From an uncultured Chloroflexota bacterium (GTDB lineage Bacteria; Chloroflexota; UBA11872; UBA12225): a stretch of DNA of 48,105 nt. Below are positions 31,552 through 39,678 of the stretch, one piece after another (the stretch's first letter is position 1; the number at the start of each line of letters is the position of its first letter). The DNA lies in contig CADCTC010000163.1 in the NCBI GenBank assembly GCA_902805635.1, positions 1 to 48,105 on the forward strand, given 5' to 3'. The position numbers and the translations under genes are program-made. Under the pieces are notes generated by a model. That model searched no databases. It was not told where the DNA came from and worked only from the letters and a program-made list of their open reading frames with translations.

Positions 31552-32076
31552 GTGAGACGGTTGGTGGCGCTGGTGGTGCTGGCGCTGCTGGTTGCTGGCA
31601 CGGTGACGTGGGTTGATGCGTTCTCGGGCGCGAGCGCGCGATCGACGGGCGCGCTGACGGTGGTGCGCAGCGACACTGCGCTGCTGGCGGTCGGGCCGTG
31701 CGAGGACAGCTGCGACGCAAACAAGACGGGGATCGCCTACTTTCAGTCGGGCGGCACGCAGCTGCTCCTGGACTTCCGCAAGGGCGCCACCGGCGGGACC
31801 ACCTTCGGCGTGCAGGCGGGAGCGACGTACACGTTTAAGCGACTGGTGTGGGTCACCAACAACGCCGGGCGCGCGGTGGACGTGACTACCAATGTGACGG
31901 GCGGCAGTCCGGACCTGGTGTGGGTGAGAGATCAGAATAGCCGTACGTTGGTTGGGTCCGGCGCGGGCGCCGTGACGGTGCCGGCAGGCGGGCGGCTGGA
32001 GCTGGACTTCCGCTGGCAGGGGAACAGCACGGCAGGGACACAGCGCGCGCTGCAGATGACGGTGTCTGCGCGCTAG
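31552..32076 (+). CDS. Exported TasA/DUF1102-like protein 3
   Basis: 174 residues from GTG 31552 with GGAG close upstream. Signal MRRLVALVVLALLVAGTVTWVDA, then FSGASARSTGALTVVRSDTALLAVGP. The segment [LV]-x-V-x-x-[ST]-D-x-x-L-A-[VI]-x-P is shared with protein 1 (LNVTTTDQLLAIEP) and recalls archaeal DUF1102 proteins. A Cys pair (PCEDSCD) and a C-terminal beta domain (VPAGGRLELDFRWQGNSTAGTQ) follow. Third putative substrate of the adjacent peptidase. Confidence 0.68.
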   Translation: MRRLVALVVLALLVAGTVTWVDAFSGASARSTGALTVVRSDTALLAVGPCEDSCDANKTGIAYFQSGGTQLLLDFRKGATGGTTFGVQAGATYTFKRLVWVTNNAGRAVDVTTNVTGGSPDLVWVRDQNSRTLVGSGAGAVTVPAGGRLELDFRWQGNSTAGTQRALQMTVSAR

Positions 32077-32098
32077 GGCCGCGGAGCCAGGCGCACGG

Positions 32099-33271
32099 AT
32101 GATGGACGCGATTGGCCTAGAGAGCGTCCGTCAGGCGCTGGGGGAGTGGAAGGACTGGTGGGCGGGCTGCGCGGCAGCGTGGGAGTGGTGGCTACGACCG
32201 GCACGCTGGGTGCTCAACACGCTGATGGCGCTCGGGGCGCTTGGCGCGCTGGCGATGATCGCGGGTGGGGTGCTGCAGCGCCCGGTGCTGCTGGGGGCGA
32301 TCCCGTCTGGCTCGATGGAGCCCGGCATGCGGGCGGGGGACCTAGCGCTGATCGTACCGGTAGAGGCCGCCCCGCTGCTTGCGCCGGTGGTGGGCGAGAT
32401 CGACGACGGCGCCGTGGTGGTGTTCCGCTCCGATGGCCGGCGTTGGATCGTGCACCGCATCGTGGGGGGAGACGCGGCGAGCGGGTACGTCACTAAAGGC
32501 GATGCGAACGAGGCGTCCGATAGTGCGCGCATCGCTCCAGAGGACATAGTAGGCGTGGTGCCTCAGTGGGGCGGGGGGCCGGTACGCCTGCCGGGGTTTG
32601 CCCGGCTGACCACCTCTCTGGCGTTCCTGCGCCATCCCGCAGTGGCGGCCATAGCCGGGCTCGGCTCGGTGGCCGCGCTGCTGTTTGGAGGGCGTTCCAC
32701 CCGCACGCTGCGGCGGAAGCGCCCTAAGGCAGCCGGCGGCGAGCACGCGCTGCTGTATGGCGGCCTGGCGCTCACGACCTGGACGGTGGTGACGCTGCAG
32801 AGCGTGGTCACCACCGTCCCGATTGACGGGCACTTCACCGTGGTGCAATCGAGCCGCAGCGCCCTGATCGAGGGCGAAGTACTGGCGGGAACGGTGCGCA
32901 GCGAGACGCTGCGGCTCGACAATCCTTTCCCCGTACCGGTGGCGGTGGTGGTGACCGTGGCGAGCGAGGGAGTGACGGCGGAGCCGGACAGGATGATCGT
33001 GGCGCCGCGGAGCGCTGCGGAGCACCGCCTGAGCATCTCCGGGCACTTGCCGCCGGGCCGCCACGCGCTGGCGGTGCGGCGCGCCTTCTATCTGCCGGTG
33101 CTGCCGCTTGACTTGCTTGTGTCGTTGGGACGGGTCAGTCCGCTGCTGGCTGCTGCCGCGGTGGGGCTGGTCCCGGGCACGGTGGTCCTGCTCGTGGCCG
33201 CCGTGGATCGAGACGTGCGACGTGCGGTACGTGTATGGCTCCTGCGCGCCTGGCTGCGCGTGTCCGCTTGA
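32099..33271 (+). CDS. SipW/ER-type signal peptidase I with a C-terminal extension
   Basis: 390 residues. A membrane helix (VLNTLMALGALGALAMIAGGVL, about 40-60) is followed by the peptidase domain: nucleophile Ser in IPSGSMEPGM (about 72), GDLALIVPV, and RWIVHRIVGG (about 118), where the His replaces the general-base Lys of bacterial enzymes, then YVTKGDAN. This Ser/His arrangement defines the SipW/archaeal/ER type. After about residue 160 come more hydrophobic segments and a beta-type domain (HFTVVQSSRSALIEGEVLAGTVRSETLRLDNPF..., about 240-325), ending in further membrane helices. That is about twice the length of SipW (190). It probably releases the three upstream exported proteins at the outer membrane face. 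Confidence 0.85.
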   Translation: MMDAIGLESVRQALGEWKDWWAGCAAAWEWWLRPARWVLNTLMALGALGALAMIAGGVLQRPVLLGAIPSGSMEPGMRAGDLALIVPVEAAPLLAPVVGEIDDGAVVVFRSDGRRWIVHRIVGGDAASGYVTKGDANEASDSARIAPEDIVGVVPQWGGGPVRLPGFARLTTSLAFLRHPAVAAIAGLGSVAALLFGGRSTRTLRRKRPKAAGGEHALLYGGLALTTWTVVTLQSVVTTVPIDGHFTVVQSSRSALIEGEVLAGTVRSETLRLDNPFPVPVAVVVTVASEGVTAEPDRMIVAPRSAAEHRLSISGHLPPGRHALAVRRAFYLPVLPLDLLVSLGRVSPLLAAAAVGLVPGTVVLLVAAVDRDVRRAVRVWLLRAWLRVSA

Positions 33272-33295
33272 CTGGAGCTATGCTAGAGCCATTCT

Positions 33296-34657
33296 ATGGA
33301 GGTGAGAGCGCGGCCGCCGCGACGTGCGCTGCGTGCGCTGGCCGCAGTCGCGGCGGTTGCTGCGCTGGTGCTTGCTGCCACCTGGGTGTGGCTGCGTCTA
33401 CAGCCAGAAGTCGTGGTGGCGCAGAGCACAACGCTGGCCTACCGGCAGCAAGTAGACATGGACTACAGGGCGGCCGTGACGCCAGGAGCGGTCTATCCGT
33501 CCCCGATGGTGCAGCCGAGCGACCTGCCACGCTGGCAGATGCAGGCGGAGCCGCCGGTGTACCGGCGGGCGCTGATCACCCGCCTGCTGGAGGGCCTGAC
33601 GCTGGAGTTCCCATACGCGATCGAGTTCGACCGGCCGGTGGCGGTGACGGGCACACTGAAGGTCCAGGCGCTCCTGGTGGGACAGCGCCTATGGCAGCGC
33701 CCGCTCTCGCTGGTAGCGCCGCACGTCATCCGCGCAGAGGGCCGGCAAGTGGCGGGAGCCGCACGTGTAGACGTGGACGTGCGGGCGCTGGCGATAGAGC
33801 TTGCCGCGGCGTTCGAGGAGGCGGGGCTGGTCCCCGGCGCGGGCGAGCTCTGGCTGGACGCTGCGATCGAATGGGAGGCGACTCCGCTCGATGGCGGGAG
33901 CGGCGCAACAGTGGGAGCGGCTCAGACGGCGCAGCAGGCGCCTGGAACAGGAGCAGCACAGGCAGGGCAGGCAGGGCAGGCAGGACAGGCAGGACAGGCA
34001 GGACAGGCAGCGCAGCCTGTCACGGCGCAGATGGTGAAGGGGACGCTGGCCGGCACGCGCCACGTGATCGGGTTTATGGCGGGGTATGTCGAGATCGAAG
34101 AGCATCCTCCGGCAACTCAGGACCAACGTGTCGCGGCCACGACGCGCTCGCCCGCGACGATTCAGGGGTGGCCCTTGGCGGATGTGCGGCGGGTGGCTGG
34201 CTGGGGCGCCCTGGCCGCTTTACTGGCGGCTGGGGGACTGTCGTCCTTGGCGCGTCGGGGGCGCTTGTCAGGCTCCGGGGACACAGCATCGCGACGGCGT
34301 GAGCCCACGCTGGAGCGGCTGGCGCTCTCGGCCACGTCCGTAGGGTTTCAGCCGGGCGCCGGGCTGACGCGTGTCGAGGTCACTTCGGCCCGCGAGCTGC
34401 TCAAGCTGCACGCGAGCACTGGCCGGGCGATCATCCGCACGGATGATGCCTATCACGTGTTGGACGATACGGTCTGGTTCATGTATTCGTTGGGGCAGCC
34501 GGCAGCCGTCGGGCCTGCCAGGGTGACTGAGCTCAGCCCGCGCGCGCAGCCGCCGGATGATGACCGCACCACCAGGGACAGGGCACACAGCGTGGCGGAT
34601 GGACGCTGGGCGCCTTCCCATTTGACGCCACTGCCGGAGCGCAAGGAACCGGCCTAA
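33296..34657 (+). CDS. DUF5305-like membrane protein with an Ala-Gly-Gln linker
   Basis: 453 residues. N-terminal membrane helix (AALVLAATWVWLRL, about 22-36), then an external beta-rich domain (about 45-200) with DYRAAVTPGAVYPSPMV and LEFPYAIEFDRPVAVTGTLKV. A Gln-Ala-Gly repeat linker follows (about 220-240), a segment with GFMAGYVEIEE, a second membrane helix (GWGALAALLAAGGLSSLA, about 302-320) and a cytoplasmic tail with VTSARELLKLHASTGRAIIRTDDAYHVLDDTVWFMY. This two-helix plan and tail resemble archaeal DUF5305 proteins, which I recall near signal peptidases. Possible role: anchoring or assembling the exported subunits. Function unproven. Confidence 0.7.
   Translation: MEVRARPPRRALRALAAVAAVAALVLAATWVWLRLQPEVVVAQSTTLAYRQQVDMDYRAAVTPGAVYPSPMVQPSDLPRWQMQAEPPVYRRALITRLLEGLTLEFPYAIEFDRPVAVTGTLKVQALLVGQRLWQRPLSLVAPHVIRAEGRQVAGAARVDVDVRALAIELAAAFEEAGLVPGAGELWLDAAIEWEATPLDGGSGATVGAAQTAQQAPGTGAAQAGQAGQAGQAGQAGQAAQPVTAQMVKGTLAGTRHVIGFMAGYVEIEEHPPATQDQRVAATTRSPATIQGWPLADVRRVAGWGALAALLAAGGLSSLARRGRLSGSGDTASRRREPTLERLALSATSVGFQPGAGLTRVEVTSARELLKLHASTGRAIIRTDDAYHVLDDTVWFMYSLGQPAAVGPARVTELSPRAQPPDDDRTTRDRAHSVADGRWAPSHLTPLPERKEPA
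33959..34012 (+). repeat. 9-bp coding minisatellite (Gln-Ala-Gly)
   Basis: Five tandem copies of CAGGCAGG(G/A) plus a sixth ending CG, encoding Gln-Ala-Gly repeats in a linker of the DUF5305-like protein. Units are multiples of three, so copy-number change would alter linker length without frameshift. Confidence 0.85.
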
Positions 34658-34684
34658 CCGGCCACTTGCCTGGCAGCCGCGCGG

Positions 34685-35704
34685 CTACGCCATGATGGCG
34701 AGCTGCTCTTTGGTGACCTGGTACTGGAGCGGCTCACCGCGCAGGAACCGCTCGATCTCTTCCACCATGGCACGACCCTGTGCCAGGTGGCTGTCCACCG
34801 AGTGGCCGGCTTCGTGGGGGGTGACCACCACGTTGGGCAGCGTGAGGAAGGGCGAGCCGGGATCTAGCGGCTCTTTCTCGAAGACGTCCAGGGCAGCGTA
34901 GAAGCGGCCGGTCTGCAGCTCGGGCAGCAGGGCAGTGTAGTCGACGGTGTACGCGCGGGCGGTGTTGACGAAGACAGCGCCGGGCTGGATCAGCTTGAGC
35001 TGCTGGGCGCCAATCAGGCCCTTGGTCTCCGGCGTGATGGGGGCGTGGTTGGAGATGACGCGGCTTTCGCGGAAGAGCGTTTCCAGGTCCACCTTGCGCA
35101 CGCCCTGCTCGCGGGCGACTGCGTCGTCCAGGTATGGGTCGAAGACCAGCACCTGCGGGTGGAACGGGCGCAGCAGGGCCAGGTGCTTGCGCGCGACGTA
35201 ACCCAGGCCCACCAGGCCGACCGTCTTGCCGGCCAGCAGTTCGCCCGGCCGCTCGCGCAGCTCAGACCAGGGCTTGCCCGCACGCATGCCACGGTCAAGC
35301 TCGTGCACGCGGCGCAGGCAGAGCAGCTCCAGGAGCAGAGTCATCTCGGCCACCGCGTCCGCGATCATGGCAGCCGCGTGCGTGACGGTAATGCCCCGCT
35401 CCCACGCAGAAGGGTCGATGGGGCCCTTGACGCTGCCGGCGGTGTGGGCGATGAGCTTGAGGTGGGGGGCGGCCTCCAGCAGGTCGGCGGTGACCTTGGC
35501 GCTCTTCCACCCGGTGAGCGCGACGTCGGCCTGCGAGAGCACGTCGCGCACTTGCTCCGGGCTGGCCGGGTCAGCGTGCGCCACGGCGCCGAGGCGCGAG
35601 AGGCGCTCGGCAGCGTCCGGCGGGATGACCTGCTCCCAGGTGCTCTTGGGGATCAGGACCGCGATCTGGGCTTCGGCGCCCGGTGCGTTACGGGAGGATG
35701 TCAC
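34685..35704 (-). CDS. D-isomer-specific 2-hydroxyacid dehydrogenase
   Basis: 339 residues from GTG 35704. NAD-binding motif VGLVGLGYVARKHLALL (about 160). Catalytic triad: Arg in NTARAYTVD (about 250), Glu in DVFEKEPLD (about 278) and His in TPHEAGHS (about 300), as in phosphoglycerate and glyoxylate/hydroxypyruvate dehydrogenases. It reduces a 2-keto acid or oxidises the D-2-hydroxyacid. It follows a sugar-binding gene, so the substrate may derive from a sugar acid. TACCAT lies 7 nt before the GTG with no ribosome site, suggesting a leaderless transcript; in-frame codons upstream run through a hairpin and look non-coding. Confidence 0.9.
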   Translation of the reverse strand: MTSSRNAPGAEAQIAVLIPKSTWEQVIPPDAAERLSRLGAVAHADPASPEQVRDVLSQADVALTGWKSAKVTADLLEAAPHLKLIAHTAGSVKGPIDPSAWERGITVTHAAAMIADAVAEMTLLLELLCLRRVHELDRGMRAGKPWSELRERPGELLAGKTVGLVGLGYVARKHLALLRPFHPQVLVFDPYLDDAVAREQGVRKVDLETLFRESRVISNHAPITPETKGLIGAQQLKLIQPGAVFVNTARAYTVDYTALLPELQTGRFYAALDVFEKEPLDPGSPFLTLPNVVVTPHEAGHSVDSHLAQGRAMVEEIERFLRGEPLQYQVTKEQLAIMA

Positions 35705-35720
35705 GAAGGGGATGGTACCG

Positions 35721-35770
35721 CGTGTGGCGCCGACCGCTTGCCCCTTGACGCAAGCGGTCGGCGCCACACG
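35721..35770. terminator. Perfect 20-bp inverted repeat between two reverse-strand genes
   Basis: The arms 35721-35740 and 35751-35770 are exact complements around the 10-nt loop ccccttgacg. On the reverse strand it begins 10 nt after the sugar-binding gene's stop and ends just before the putative -10 box of the dehydrogenase. It has no T tract, so it is a non-canonical terminator, a 3'-end stabiliser, or an operator. Confidence 0.7.
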
Positions 35771-35780
35771 CAGATGGAGC

Positions 35781-37142
35781 TCAGGAGAAGGTCGCGCCGC
35801 AGCTGGAAGCGGCGCGCTCTACTTGCTCGCGGTTCTCGCGCAGGAAGGGGGTCTTCTGGGTGCCCTCGCGGAAGACCTGATCCAGGATGGGCTGGAAGGC
35901 CGCGATCATCTCCTGGTAGCAGAGGAACTGCTGGTTCACGGTGACGTACGGCTGGGTGCTGGTCAGCGCCTCCTTCACCACGCCCAGGTTCACCTTCTCC
36001 AGCACTGGGTACCGCTGGCGCACCACCGTCATCCAGTCCTCCAGCAGCGATTGGCGTGGCGGGATCTGCAGCGTGACGCGGGAGTGCATCTTGAGGTAGT
36101 CCGGGCTGGTGAGGAACTTCACCAGCTCCCAGGAGGCATCCTTAGTCTTAGACCCCTTCCACATGCCCCAGCCGTCGGTGGTGCCCCAAGACGCACGGCG
36201 GGCGGGGCCACGCGGCATGGGCACGATGTCCCAGTCGGTCTGCACCCTCTGGGCAACGTCGAGCAGCACGCTCATGCCTTCTTCGATCATGCCGAGCTTG
36301 CCCTGGGCCAAGCCGTCGATCGCGCCCGAGAAGCCGCGCTCCTGCTCCTGCTTGCGCTGCACGAGAGTGTTGTCCTGGAACATGCGGTTCCAGATCCAGT
36401 CGAACGCCTGCATCGCCTGGGGCTGGTGGAAGGCGGCCTTGGTGTTGTCCTTGGTATCCACCATCGAGCCGCCGTAGGCGCGCAGATGCGGCTGGTAGCG
36501 CGTGAATGAGGCATACGGGATGAAGCCGCCCATCACGTTATCCGCGGGGCGAGTCAGCTTCTTGAGCACGTCGGCGTAGTCATCGTGGTTCCAGGTGGCG
36601 GCGGGGAGCTGCTGCCCGGCCTTCTGGAAAACGGTCTTATTGACGTAGACCACGCCCATATTGATGTACTTGGGCATTGCGTAGCGGAATTTGGTGTTAG
36701 GGATCTGGAAGCCGTCCCACTGCCAGGGGGCAAAGTCGTCCAAGTCCGCCTTCTTGATGTCCCGCAGCTGGTCGTTCATGTTGACCAGGATGCCCTTGGC
36801 GCCGAACTGCCAGAACCACTGGTCCCAACCCTCGAACACGTCTGGCCCGCTGTCCGCCGCCCAGGAGGCGGTGAACTTCTCGTTCCACGTGCCGGTGACG
36901 GGCTGGTATTCGACGTCGATCTTGGGGTTCTTCTGCTTGAAGAGCGGTAGGGCCTCCTGTGCCAGCTGGTCGTACGCCGGCTGGCTGCGGTGCCCCCAGA
37001 TGACCTTGCCCTGCGCCGCTCCGGCCTGGCCGCCGGCAGGAGCCGCGTCACGCGTACCGCCAACGCCGCACGCCGCCAGAAATGAAGCGGCGCTGCTGGC
37101 GGTGCCCGCGCCTATGACGCGGCGCCGAGTGTGTCTGAGCAT
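35781..37142 (-). CDS. ABC-type sugar-binding lipoprotein (family 1)
   Basis: 453 residues from ATG 37142 (ribosome site agaggga). Twin-Arg N-terminus MLRHTRRRVIGAG and a lipobox SFLAAC near residue 26. Mature motifs: VIWGHRSQPAYDQLAQEALPLFKQKNPKIDVEY, SGPDVFEGWDQWFW, YAMPKYINMGVVYVNKTVFQKAG, QGKLGMIEEGMSVLL and GWGMWKGSKTKDASWELVKFLTSPDY. It captures an unidentified carbohydrate outside the cell. It is 64 nt downstream of the RpiR regulator, which probably controls it. No permease genes adjoin it in the window. Confidence 0.9.
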   Translation of the reverse strand: MLRHTRRRVIGAGTASSAASFLAACGVGGTRDAAPAGGQAGAAQGKVIWGHRSQPAYDQLAQEALPLFKQKNPKIDVEYQPVTGTWNEKFTASWAADSGPDVFEGWDQWFWQFGAKGILVNMNDQLRDIKKADLDDFAPWQWDGFQIPNTKFRYAMPKYINMGVVYVNKTVFQKAGQQLPAATWNHDDYADVLKKLTRPADNVMGGFIPYASFTRYQPHLRAYGGSMVDTKDNTKAAFHQPQAMQAFDWIWNRMFQDNTLVQRKQEQERGFSGAIDGLAQGKLGMIEEGMSVLLDVAQRVQTDWDIVPMPRGPARRASWGTTDGWGMWKGSKTKDASWELVKFLTSPDYLKMHSRVTLQIPPRQSLLEDWMTVVRQRYPVLEKVNLGVVKEALTSTQPYVTVNQQFLCYQEMIAAFQPILDQVFREGTQKTPFLRENREQVERAASSCGATFS

Positions 37143-37206
37143 GGTGGTGTCCCTCTTTTCCGTGTGGTGCTGTGTGCGGAGTGGCTGCTGGTGGTGCTCT
37201 GTGTGG

Positions 37207-38124
37207 CTACTGAGTATGCGGAGTGGTGATACCAGGAGTCGCGTGCGCCTGTGCCAGCTCCGGCACTGACGCCGGAGCCTCACTGCGGAGCGCGGCGATG
37301 GCCTCCGCAAGGGCACGGACCATGGTGTGTTGGGCGCCCCTGGCGCCGGTCTGGTTGGGGTGCAACTCGTCGGGCAAGACCGGGCCGGCGGTGAGCAGCA
37401 CGACGTTCGCCGCGCGTGCGAGCCGGGCGGTGGGGCTGTTGGTGAGCGCGATCACGGGCATGCCGCGCTCGCGGGCGCGCTCGGCGACGGCGGTGAGCTG
37501 GCGGTTGATCCCGCGGTAGGAGATGGCCAGCAGCGCGGTGGCGGGATCGGCAACGTCCACCAGGGCAAGCTGCTCGGTGGTGTGGTCTTCCGCCGTGGCG
37601 CGGATGCCGTACTGCTTGAAGGTGCCGGCGGCGAGCCGGGCCATGACGCCGGAGAGCTCCGCACCAATGCAGACCACCTGGGGCGCGCCCTCCAGCAGCG
37701 TGACCGCGCTGCGGAACCCGTCGCCCAGCAGCGTCAGCGTGGCGGTCTCCTTCAGCAGCTCGATGTCTTCGTCGAACACGCGCCGGGCGAGCGCCAGCAG
37801 CGGGTCGCCCGATGGTCGCGGGGGCGGCAGACTGGCGGCGCCGCGCGCGTGCTCCAGGGCGCGCTCGGCGATGAGGGCGCGCCGGCAATCGGCGAAGCCG
37901 CGGTAGCCCAGGCGCTGCACGGCGTTGACCACGGTGGCCTGGCTGACGCCGAGCGCCTGCGCCACCGCGCTAGCGGTTGAATCAGGTGCGGACGGATCGA
38001 CCGCGCTGAGGTGTGCAACGACGCGACGCTCGGAGGGACGCAGCTCCGGCAGCAGGTCGCGCGCCAGCTGGACAAACGGCGTGCGCGGTGCACTCCCACC
38101 AGGGCGGGACTGATGTACTATCAC
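37207..38124 (-). CDS. MurR/RpiR-family transcriptional regulator
   Basis: 305 residues from GTG 38124. The N-terminal RpiR HTH (about 20-95) has LRPSERRVVAHL and STASAVAQALGVSQATVVNAVQRLGYRGFADCRRAL. The SIS sugar-phosphate-binding domain (about 130-270) has VVCIGAELSGVMARLAAGTFKQYG and LALLAISYRGINRQLTAVAERARERGMPVIALTN-type segments. Such proteins sense a sugar phosphate and regulate its catabolic genes. It is divergent from the 38204 binding-protein gene and upstream of the 35781 gene, so it is placed to control both. The shared intergenic region has an imperfect agctaatcaacgttcactgc element. Confidence 0.9.
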   Translation of the reverse strand: MIVHQSRPGGSAPRTPFVQLARDLLPELRPSERRVVAHLSAVDPSAPDSTASAVAQALGVSQATVVNAVQRLGYRGFADCRRALIAERALEHARGAASLPPPRPSGDPLLALARRVFDEDIELLKETATLTLLGDGFRSAVTLLEGAPQVVCIGAELSGVMARLAAGTFKQYGIRATAEDHTTEQLALVDVADPATALLAISYRGINRQLTAVAERARERGMPVIALTNSPTARLARAANVVLLTAGPVLPDELHPNQTGARGAQHTMVRALAEAIAALRSEAPASVPELAQAHATPGITTPHTQ

Positions 38125-38203
38125 TCGTAGCTAATCAACGTTCACTGCAGACTGGCGGAGGGCGCTTGTCAGTCCGATCCGCATACGATACCAGGAGAGA
38201 TAG

Positions 38204-39634
38204 ATGCGTGAAATGGCGGTGCAGCCAGGGTGGCTCGCGACGACGAAGCAGCGCGGCACCTCGCGCCGAAAGCTGGGCGCCGTCATGGCAGGCGCGAGCG
38301 GCGCAGTGGCGCTGGCAGCCTGTGGCGCCGGCGGCACGCCGAATGGCGGTGGCGCCGCCCCTGGACCGTCGAAGCTGGCAGGACGGGTGGTGCTGCTGGC
38401 GCGTGGCAACGAGGTGGAGCTGAGCGGCCAGCGCGACATTCTCATCCCCACCTTCAAGCAGGTGGCGCCTGAGGTGGAGATCGTCCACGAGGTGGTCACC
38501 GGTGGGACCGGCCCCTACAACGAGAAGCTGATCACGATGTGGACGGGCGGCAGTCCGCCCGATGTGTGGGGCTTTGGCATGAACTACATGGCCTACTGGG
38601 CGCGCAATATGGTGGCCGACCTCACGCCGCTCATCACGCGCGATAAGTTCGACATGGAGGCGTTCCTGCCGGGCCTGTCCGACAAGTTCAAGGTCAAAGG
38701 CAAGCAGTACGGCCTCCCGCAGGCGACCACGTTTGGCACGCTGCTCTTCTACAACAAGAACCTGTTCGACAACGCGGCCGTAAAGCTGCCGCCGGTGGAC
38801 TGGGAAGACAAGAGCTGGACCTACGACGCGCTGATGGACGCGGCGAAGCGACTGACGAAGAACGCCGGCACGTCGGAGGCGGTGTACGGCCTGACGTACG
38901 CGCCGCAGCTGCCGACACAGGTGGTGTGGAGCTTTGGGGGTGACGCGTTCCGGCCGGAGCACTACACCGACGGCATCGCGCAGTCGTCGCTGCTGGACAC
39001 CCCGGCCTCGGTGTCAGGGCACGAGTTCCTGCAGGACATCGCCTGGCGCGATCACGTGACCCCGCAGACGGGGAAGGACCCCAACGTGGGCGACTTCACC
39101 AAGGGGCGCATCGCCATGCTGGTGCAGGGCGGCTACAACCTGTGGGGCTTCTCCACTATCAAGGACTTCACCTGGGGCGCGGCGGCGCTGCCGGCCAAGG
39201 CGAGCAACAAGAACGTCAACTACAACGACTTCTGGGAACTGGCGCGCGAGTCCAAGAATCGCGACGCCGGTTGGGCGTTCCTCAAGCACGTGACGTCGCC
39301 CGACGTGCAGAAGCAGTACGTTCAGCTGACCGGCACGCCGCCCACCACCAAGGGCGCGGTGGACGCCTGGTACAAGCGCCACGAGACCCTGATGCCGCGC
39401 GCGCAGCTGGAGAAGCTGACGCAGGGGGCGATCGACCCTAAGCGCAGCCAGGAGAGCCCGGACCACCTGCTGATCGACTGGAGCCGCTTCGACGAGTACT
39501 ACAAGAAGGAAGTGCGTGACCCCATCAACCGCAACGAGGGCCGGCCGCGCGAGGTCATCACGCGCGCCAAGCCCGGCTACGACGCGCTGATGCTGGAGGT
39601 CTACAACACCTGGAAGGGCAAGACGCCCGGCTAG
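38204..39634 (+). CDS. ABC-type sugar-binding lipoprotein (family 1)
   Basis: 476 residues from ATG 38204 (ribosome site aggagag). Arg-pair signal (SRRKLGAVMAGASG) and lipobox VALAAC near residue 40. Mature motifs: VVLLARGNEVELSGQRDILIPTFKQ, NEKLITMWTGGSPPDVWGFGMNYM, GLPQATTFGTLLFYNKNLFDNA, FTKGRIAMLVQGGYNLWGF and NYNDFWELARESKNRDAGWAFLKHV. Upstream TTGTCA (38166) is a possible -35. It starts a forward operon with a second binding-protein gene; the ABC permeases expected next would lie beyond the prophage insertion. Confidence 0.9.
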   Translation: MREMAVQPGWLATTKQRGTSRRKLGAVMAGASGAVALAACGAGGTPNGGGAAPGPSKLAGRVVLLARGNEVELSGQRDILIPTFKQVAPEVEIVHEVVTGGTGPYNEKLITMWTGGSPPDVWGFGMNYMAYWARNMVADLTPLITRDKFDMEAFLPGLSDKFKVKGKQYGLPQATTFGTLLFYNKNLFDNAAVKLPPVDWEDKSWTYDALMDAAKRLTKNAGTSEAVYGLTYAPQLPTQVVWSFGGDAFRPEHYTDGIAQSSLLDTPASVSGHEFLQDIAWRDHVTPQTGKDPNVGDFTKGRIAMLVQGGYNLWGFSTIKDFTWGAAALPAKASNKNVNYNDFWELARESKNRDAGWAFLKHVTSPDVQKQYVQLTGTPPTTKGAVDAWYKRHETLMPRAQLEKLTQGAIDPKRSQESPDHLLIDWSRFDEYYKKEVRDPINRNEGRPREVITRAKPGYDALMLEVYNTWKGKTPG

Positions 39635-39678
39635 CAGCGTTGCTCAGGACGCCGAACAGCGAGAGGAGCTGGAACCGA

